From contig DASSJF010000013.1 of assembly GCA_035691305.1 (NCBI GenBank), positions 22,653-86,652 of the forward strand: a DNA stretch of 64,000 bases, given 5' to 3'. A model generated the notes under the pieces. The model saw only the letters and a list, made by a program, of their open reading frames with translations. It did no database searches and had not been told where the DNA came from. This DNA comes from a bacterium (GTDB taxonomy: Bacteria > Sysuimicrobiota > Sysuimicrobiia > Sysuimicrobiales > Segetimicrobiaceae). Shown here piece after piece: positions 60,361-64,000 of the stretch (position 1 is the stretch's first letter; the number at the start of each line of letters is the position of its first letter). The translations under genes and the position numbers were made by a program.

Positions 60361-63080
60361 TCAGGCGCTCGATCTCCGCGGTCCGTCCGCGTGTCCTCAT
60401 CGTGGGCGGCGGCGGGCGGCCGCACCGGCAGGGCGAACGCTACGATCGCGCCGCCGGCCGGCCTGTTGGCTGCCCAGATGCGTCCGCCGTGTGCCGCGAT
60501 GACACCGTGGCTGATCGTGAGGCCGAGGCCGGCGCCGTGGACCTTGCCGTCGTGTTGGATCCGGTAGAACTTGTCGAAAATCCGGGTGACGTCGCCGGGC
60601 GGCACCCCCGGCCCGCGGTCCTCCACCCGGATCTGCACCTCGCCGCCGACCAGGCGCGCGCCGACCTCGATCGGCGCGTCGCTCGGCGAGTACCGCAGCG
60701 CGTTGTCGAGGATGTTCACGAGCGCCTGCGTCACGAGCGCGAAGTCCATCGGTACCGCCGGCACGTGGGGCTCGACCGTGACGCGGATGTCGCGCTGCTG
60801 CGCCGCCTCGCCGAGCTGCGTGATCGCCGCGCCGATCAAATCTTCCACGTCCGCGGGCGCGAGGCGGAGTCGCAAGGTCCCGGCCTCTAACCGGTTCATG
60901 TCCAGCAGGCTGCCGACGAGGTGGTTGAGGCGCTCCGCCTGCTCCTTCGCGTTCTGAATCAGCTCGCGGCGGACGGCTTCGGCGGCGGGCGGATGGCTGC
61001 CCAGCGTGGTCAACGCGCCGGTGATCGACGCGAGCGGCGTCCGCAGGTCGTGCGAGATCGAGTTCAAAAGCGCGGTCTGCAGCCGTTCGGTCTCGCGCGC
61101 GACGTCGCCGCGGTGCGCTTCCTCCGCCAAGTCGACCCGCTCGATCGCGAGCGCGGCCTGGCTGGCAAACGCGTCGAGGAGCCGCCGCTGCTCGGGGGTA
61201 AGCCGGGGCCCCGAGGCGGACGGCTGCACGCCCAGCACGCCGACGATCCGCTGCGCGGTCTTGAGGGGCATGTACCGTGCGGCGGCGGCCGGGAGCGTAT
61301 CCGTCCCGTACCCCGCGGAGTGGCCGTGGCGGTAGACCCAGTCGGCGACGGCCCGCTCGTTCTCGGTGAGCGGATAGCCTGGGGTGACCAGGCGCGGCTC
61401 CAGCAAATCGCCCTTCGGCAGAAAGATCGCCACGCCGCGGCCGAAGGTCGCCGCGATGTGGCGCCCCACCGCCTGGAAAATGGCCTCCGGGTCGTTGGTC
61501 GCCGCCAGCTCACCGCTGAGCGAGTGCAGCGCGGCCATGTAGGCCTCCCGGCTGCGCGCGGCTCGGGCCTGTTCGCGGGTCTGGCTCGCGAGCGTGCCGA
61601 TCGCGAGGCCGACAAACAAGAGCGCGGCGACGGTCACGAGATACTGGGTGTCGGCCACCGTGTGCGTGAACGACGGCGGCCCGAAGAAGAACGCGAACGC
61701 GGCGAGGCTCACGACGACGGCGAGCGTGGCCGGCCCGCGCCCCCACTGCAGGGCCGTCACGACAACGGCCAGCAGGAACAGCATCGTCACGTTGGCCTGG
61801 GCCCAGACGCCGTGCACCAGCGCGCCGACCACGACGGCGAGCGCCACCACGCCCGCGGCGTAGACGTACGTCTTGCTGTGGAGCGCGGACCAGTCCCGGG
61901 CGGGGGATTCCTGTCCGCGCCGGCGCTCGCGCGCCGCGCTGATCACGTACACGTCGATGTCCCCGGCGGCGCGCATGATGCGCTCGACCACGGAACCGTG
62001 GATGAATTGAATCCAGCGCGGATGGTGGGAAACGCCGACGAGGATCTTGGACACGTTCTGGGCGCGGGCGTACCGGATGATTTCCTCTGAGGCCCGCGTC
62101 CCCGGCAGGCTCACGGTCCGCGCCCCGAGTTCCTCCGCGAGCCGCAGCGTTCGGGCGATCCGGTCTCGGGCCGGCTCGGGGAGCGTCGCGTACTCGGGTG
62201 TCTCGACGTGGAGCACGACCCACTCGGCGTCGAGGCCGGTGGCCATCCGCCGCCCGGTCCGGACCAAGCGCTCGGCGAGCGGATCGGCGTCGATGCAGAC
62301 GAGCACGCGCTCCCCGGCCGGCCACGGGCCCGGAATCGCGTGGCTCTCCATGTAGGCCCGCATCTGATGGTCGACCTGCCCCGCGAGGTAGCGGAGGGCG
62401 ATCTCGCGGAGCGCGGTCAGGTTGCCGGGACGGAAGAACTTGTCGATCGCCCGGCGCGCCTGGTCGGGCACGTACACCTTACCCTCGTGCAGACGCTGGA
62501 TCAGCTCGTCGGGGGGCAGATCGACGAGTCCCACCTCGTCCGCCTGTTCGAGAAACTGGTCGGGGACCGTCTCGCGCACGGTGATGCCGGTGATCTGCGC
62601 GACGATGTCGTTGAGGCTCTCGATGTGCTGGACGTTGAGCGTCGTGTAGACGTCGATGCCGGCCTCGAGCAGCTCCTCGACATCCTGATACCGTCGGGCG
62701 TGGCGGCACCCCGGCGCGTTCGTGTGGGCCAGCTCGTCGACGATCGCGAGGTCGGGGTGCTCGGCGAGGACGGCGTCGAGATCCATCTCTTCAAGCGTCA
62801 CGCCGCGGTACGCGATCTGCCAGCGGGGGATCACGGTGAAGCCGTGGACGAGCGCCTCCGTCTCCGCGCGCTTGTGGGTTTCCACATAGGCGATCGCAGC
62901 GCGCCGGCCTTCGGCCTGCGCCTCGCGCGCCGCGAGCAGCATGCTGTACGTCTTGCCGACCCCCGCGGCGTATCCCAGGAAAACTCTGAGCTTGCCCGTC
63001 CGGTGCCGGCGTTCCTCGGTCTCGGCTTCCTTCAGGAAAGCCTCAGGACGCGGACGTTCCGCCTCCCCGGCATATGCGAT
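60333..63080 (-). CDS. kdpD: KdpD sensor histidine kinase
   Basis: About 915 residues. The N-terminal KdpD domain has Walker A GYAAGVGKTYSML and the typical DELAHTNAPGCRH and YTTLNVQHIESLND segments. A universal-stress-protein domain, four membrane spans, a GAF domain and the kinase core follow (SISHDLRTPLASI with the phospho-His; NILDNALRYSP; GAGLGLTISHGVIAAHGG). No ATG, GTG or TTG exists between the in-frame stop of kdpC (63087-63089) and Walker A. The best non-standard start is ATC at 63080-63078, six bases after GGTGA. An out-of-frame ATG lies at 63073. A one-base sequence error is the other explanation. Confidence 0.9.
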   Translation of the reverse strand: MAYAGEAERPRPEAFLKEAETEERRHRTGKLRVFLGYAAGVGKTYSMLLAAREAQAEGRRAAIAYVETHKRAETEALVHGFTVIPRWQIAYRGVTLEEMDLDAVLAEHPDLAIVDELAHTNAPGCRHARRYQDVEELLEAGIDVYTTLNVQHIESLNDIVAQITGITVRETVPDQFLEQADEVGLVDLPPDELIQRLHEGKVYVPDQARRAIDKFFRPGNLTALREIALRYLAGQVDHQMRAYMESHAIPGPWPAGERVLVCIDADPLAERLVRTGRRMATGLDAEWVVLHVETPEYATLPEPARDRIARTLRLAEELGARTVSLPGTRASEEIIRYARAQNVSKILVGVSHHPRWIQFIHGSVVERIMRAAGDIDVYVISAARERRRGQESPARDWSALHSKTYVYAAGVVALAVVVGALVHGVWAQANVTMLFLLAVVVTALQWGRGPATLAVVVSLAAFAFFFGPPSFTHTVADTQYLVTVAALLFVGLAIGTLASQTREQARAARSREAYMAALHSLSGELAATNDPEAIFQAVGRHIAATFGRGVAIFLPKGDLLEPRLVTPGYPLTENERAVADWVYRHGHSAGYGTDTLPAAAARYMPLKTAQRIVGVLGVQPSASGPRLTPEQRRLLDAFASQAALAIERVDLAEEAHRGDVARETERLQTALLNSISHDLRTPLASITGALTTLGSHPPAAEAVRRELIQNAKEQAERLNHLVGSLLDMNRLEAGTLRLRLAPADVEDLIGAAITQLGEAAQQRDIRVTVEPHVPAVPMDFALVTQALVNILDNALRYSPSDAPIEVGARLVGGEVQIRVEDRGPGVPPGDVTRIFDKFYRIQHDGKVHGAGLGLTISHGVIAAHGGRIWAANRPAGGAIVAFALPVRPPAAAHDEDTRTDRGDRAPEWAISGPAS

Positions 63081-63086
63081 ACAAAG

Positions 63087-63659
63087 TCACCTCGTCTGAT
63101 CCAGCGCTCGGTTCAACTCTAGCACATTCACGCGCGGTTCACCGAGGATGCCGAACTGGCGGCCCGCGGTGTACTCCCGGATCAGGCGGTCGACGGTCTG
63201 GAGGGGCAGATGCCGCGCGCGGGCGACCCGTGCGGCCTGGTACCGCGCCGCCGCCGGGCTGATGTCGGGGTCGAGGCCGCTCGCCGATGCGGTGACGAGG
63301 TCTACGGGAATCGGCGCCGTATTGCCGGGGTCGGCCGCGCGCAGATCATCGATCCGCCGCGTGACCCGATCGATCAGGGCCTGGTTGGTCGGGCCCAGGT
63401 TGGAGCCGCTGGAGGACGCCGCGTCATAGGGAAAGGGCGACGTCGCCGACGGCCGTCCCCAGAAGTATTTGGGGTCGGAGAACGGCTGGCCGATCAGCGT
63501 CGAGCCCACGGCGCGGCCGTTCTCGACGACGAGGCTGCCGTTGGCCTGCTTCGGGAAGATCACCTGCGCGATCCCGGTGATCGCGAGCGGGTAGATCAAT
63601 CCGAGCAGCACCGTGAACAGCACCGCCATCATGATCGCCGGGTAGATCTGACGCTTCAT
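63087..63659 (-). CDS. kdpC: potassium-transporting ATPase subunit C
   Basis: A 190-residue KdpC with one N-terminal membrane span ([20 protein letters not shown]) and an external domain with [22 protein letters not shown] and [19 protein letters not shown], both family signatures. It assists potassium uptake with KdpA and KdpB. The ATG at 63659 is 10 bases after the kdpB stop. Its own stop is in the same frame as kdpD. Confidence 0.97.
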   Translation of the reverse strand: MKRQIYPAIMMAVLFTVLLGLIYPLAITGIAQVIFPKQANGSLVVENGRAVGSTLIGQPFSDPKYFWGRPSATSPFPYDAASSSGSNLGPTNQALIDRVTRRIDDLRAADPGNTAPIPVDLVTASASGLDPDISPAAARYQAARVARARHLPLQTVDRLIREYTAGRQFGILGEPRVNVLELNRALDQTR

Positions 63660-63669
63660 ACGCCGCCGC

Positions 63670-64000
63670 TCATCGGAGGCCGAGCGCCGCGAGCATGAGG
63701 TCGATCAGCTTGATGCCGATGAACGGCGCGATGACCCCGCCGACCCCGTAGACCAGCAGGTTGTCGCGCAGAATTCGCGCGGCCCCCGCCGGCCGGTACT
63801 GCACCCCCCGCAGCGCCAGCGGAATCAGCGCGATGATGATCAGCGCGTTGAAGATGACCGCCGACGAGATCGCGCTCTGCGGCGTCGCCAAGCGCATGAA
63901 GTTGAGCGCGCCCAGCGCGGGGTACGTCGACGCGAACGCCGCCGGAATGATCGCGAAGTACTTCGCCACGTCGTTCGCGATGCTGAACGTCGTGAGCGCC
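63670..64000 (-). CDS. kdpB: potassium-transporting P-type ATPase subunit B, C-terminal part
   Basis: The last 110 residues of KdpB, open to the right edge. Visible family segments are [37 protein letters not shown] and [20 protein letters not shown], the membrane helices after the phosphorylation domain. The rest of the gene, and presumably kdpA, lies beyond the window. Gene order kdpB-C-D-E is standard. Confidence 0.96.
   Translation of the reverse strand, partial: ALTTFSIANDVAKYFAIIPAAFASTYPALGALNFMRLATPQSAISSAVIFNALIIIALIPLALRGVQYRPAGAARILRDNLLVYGVGGVIAPFIGIKLIDLMLAALGLR

Overview
The window is bacterial, very GC-rich (roughly 70%) and densely coded, with long same-strand runs whose genes commonly overlap by 4 bases (ATGA or GTGA). 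I count about 52 protein genes. I see no rRNA, tRNA, CRISPR array, insertion sequence or phage gene. The gene set is a complete 14-subunit complex I, ferredoxin-linked 2-oxoacid oxidoreductase, ThyX, KdpBCDE, HU, Crp and several HD/HD-GYP proteins. It fits a free-living, respiring member of a Terrabacteria-type lineage, possibly one of the uncultured high-GC phyla. The lineage cannot be fixed from this window.

Layout. 1-2400: the tail of a GMC oxidoreductase, two small genes, a Crp/Fnr regulator, and a divergent secreted microprotein made of 12-residue repeats. A near-perfect Crp-type palindrome lies between the last two. 2522-18752 (minus): nuoABCDEFGHIJKLMN in canonical order, followed 15 bases later by a membrane-anchored HdrD/GlpC-like iron-sulfur protein. 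18859-25164 (minus): cysteine desulfurase with a MerR-like partner, then a housekeeping run of thyX (interrupted by a mini-intein), NUDIX, metallophosphoesterase, PHP phosphoesterase and methyltransferase. 25295-27459: a 7Fe ferredoxin, a double cupredoxin and a TetR regulator.

27514-34890: threonine aldolase, an unknown gene, a Ski2-like helicase, a CaiB-type CoA transferase coupled to a two-subunit class I fumarase/mesaconase, and a secreted DUF305-like protein. 34995-38781: an XRE-TPR regulator with an upstream short secreted-peptide gene and iteron-like repeats, a degenerate TrmA/RlmD methyltransferase, and a STAS protein. 38894-43137: two coupled membrane HD proteins, one an HD-GYP-MFS fusion, behind a structured leader. 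43138-46863: a small unknown gene, korBA and HU. 47163-53132: a secreted protein, D-2-hydroxyacid dehydrogenase, Maf, an ion channel, CopCD and an MFS transporter. 53315-59628: a P1 peptidase, class III aminotransferase, ABC-ATPase remnant, GAF/coiled-coil/degenerate HD-GYP protein and MsrB. 59650-64000 (minus): kdpB (partial), kdpC, kdpD, kdpE.

How the parts fit. Complex I, the HdrD-like protein, the ferredoxin and the 2-oxoacid oxidoreductase make a plausible ferredoxin/NADH/quinone electron-transfer set. The best candidates for undescribed biology are the XRE-TPR regulator with its secreted peptide (RRNPP-like), the repeat microprotein behind a Crp site, and the HD-GYP-MFS fusion. The ThyX intein is the clearest single unusual feature.
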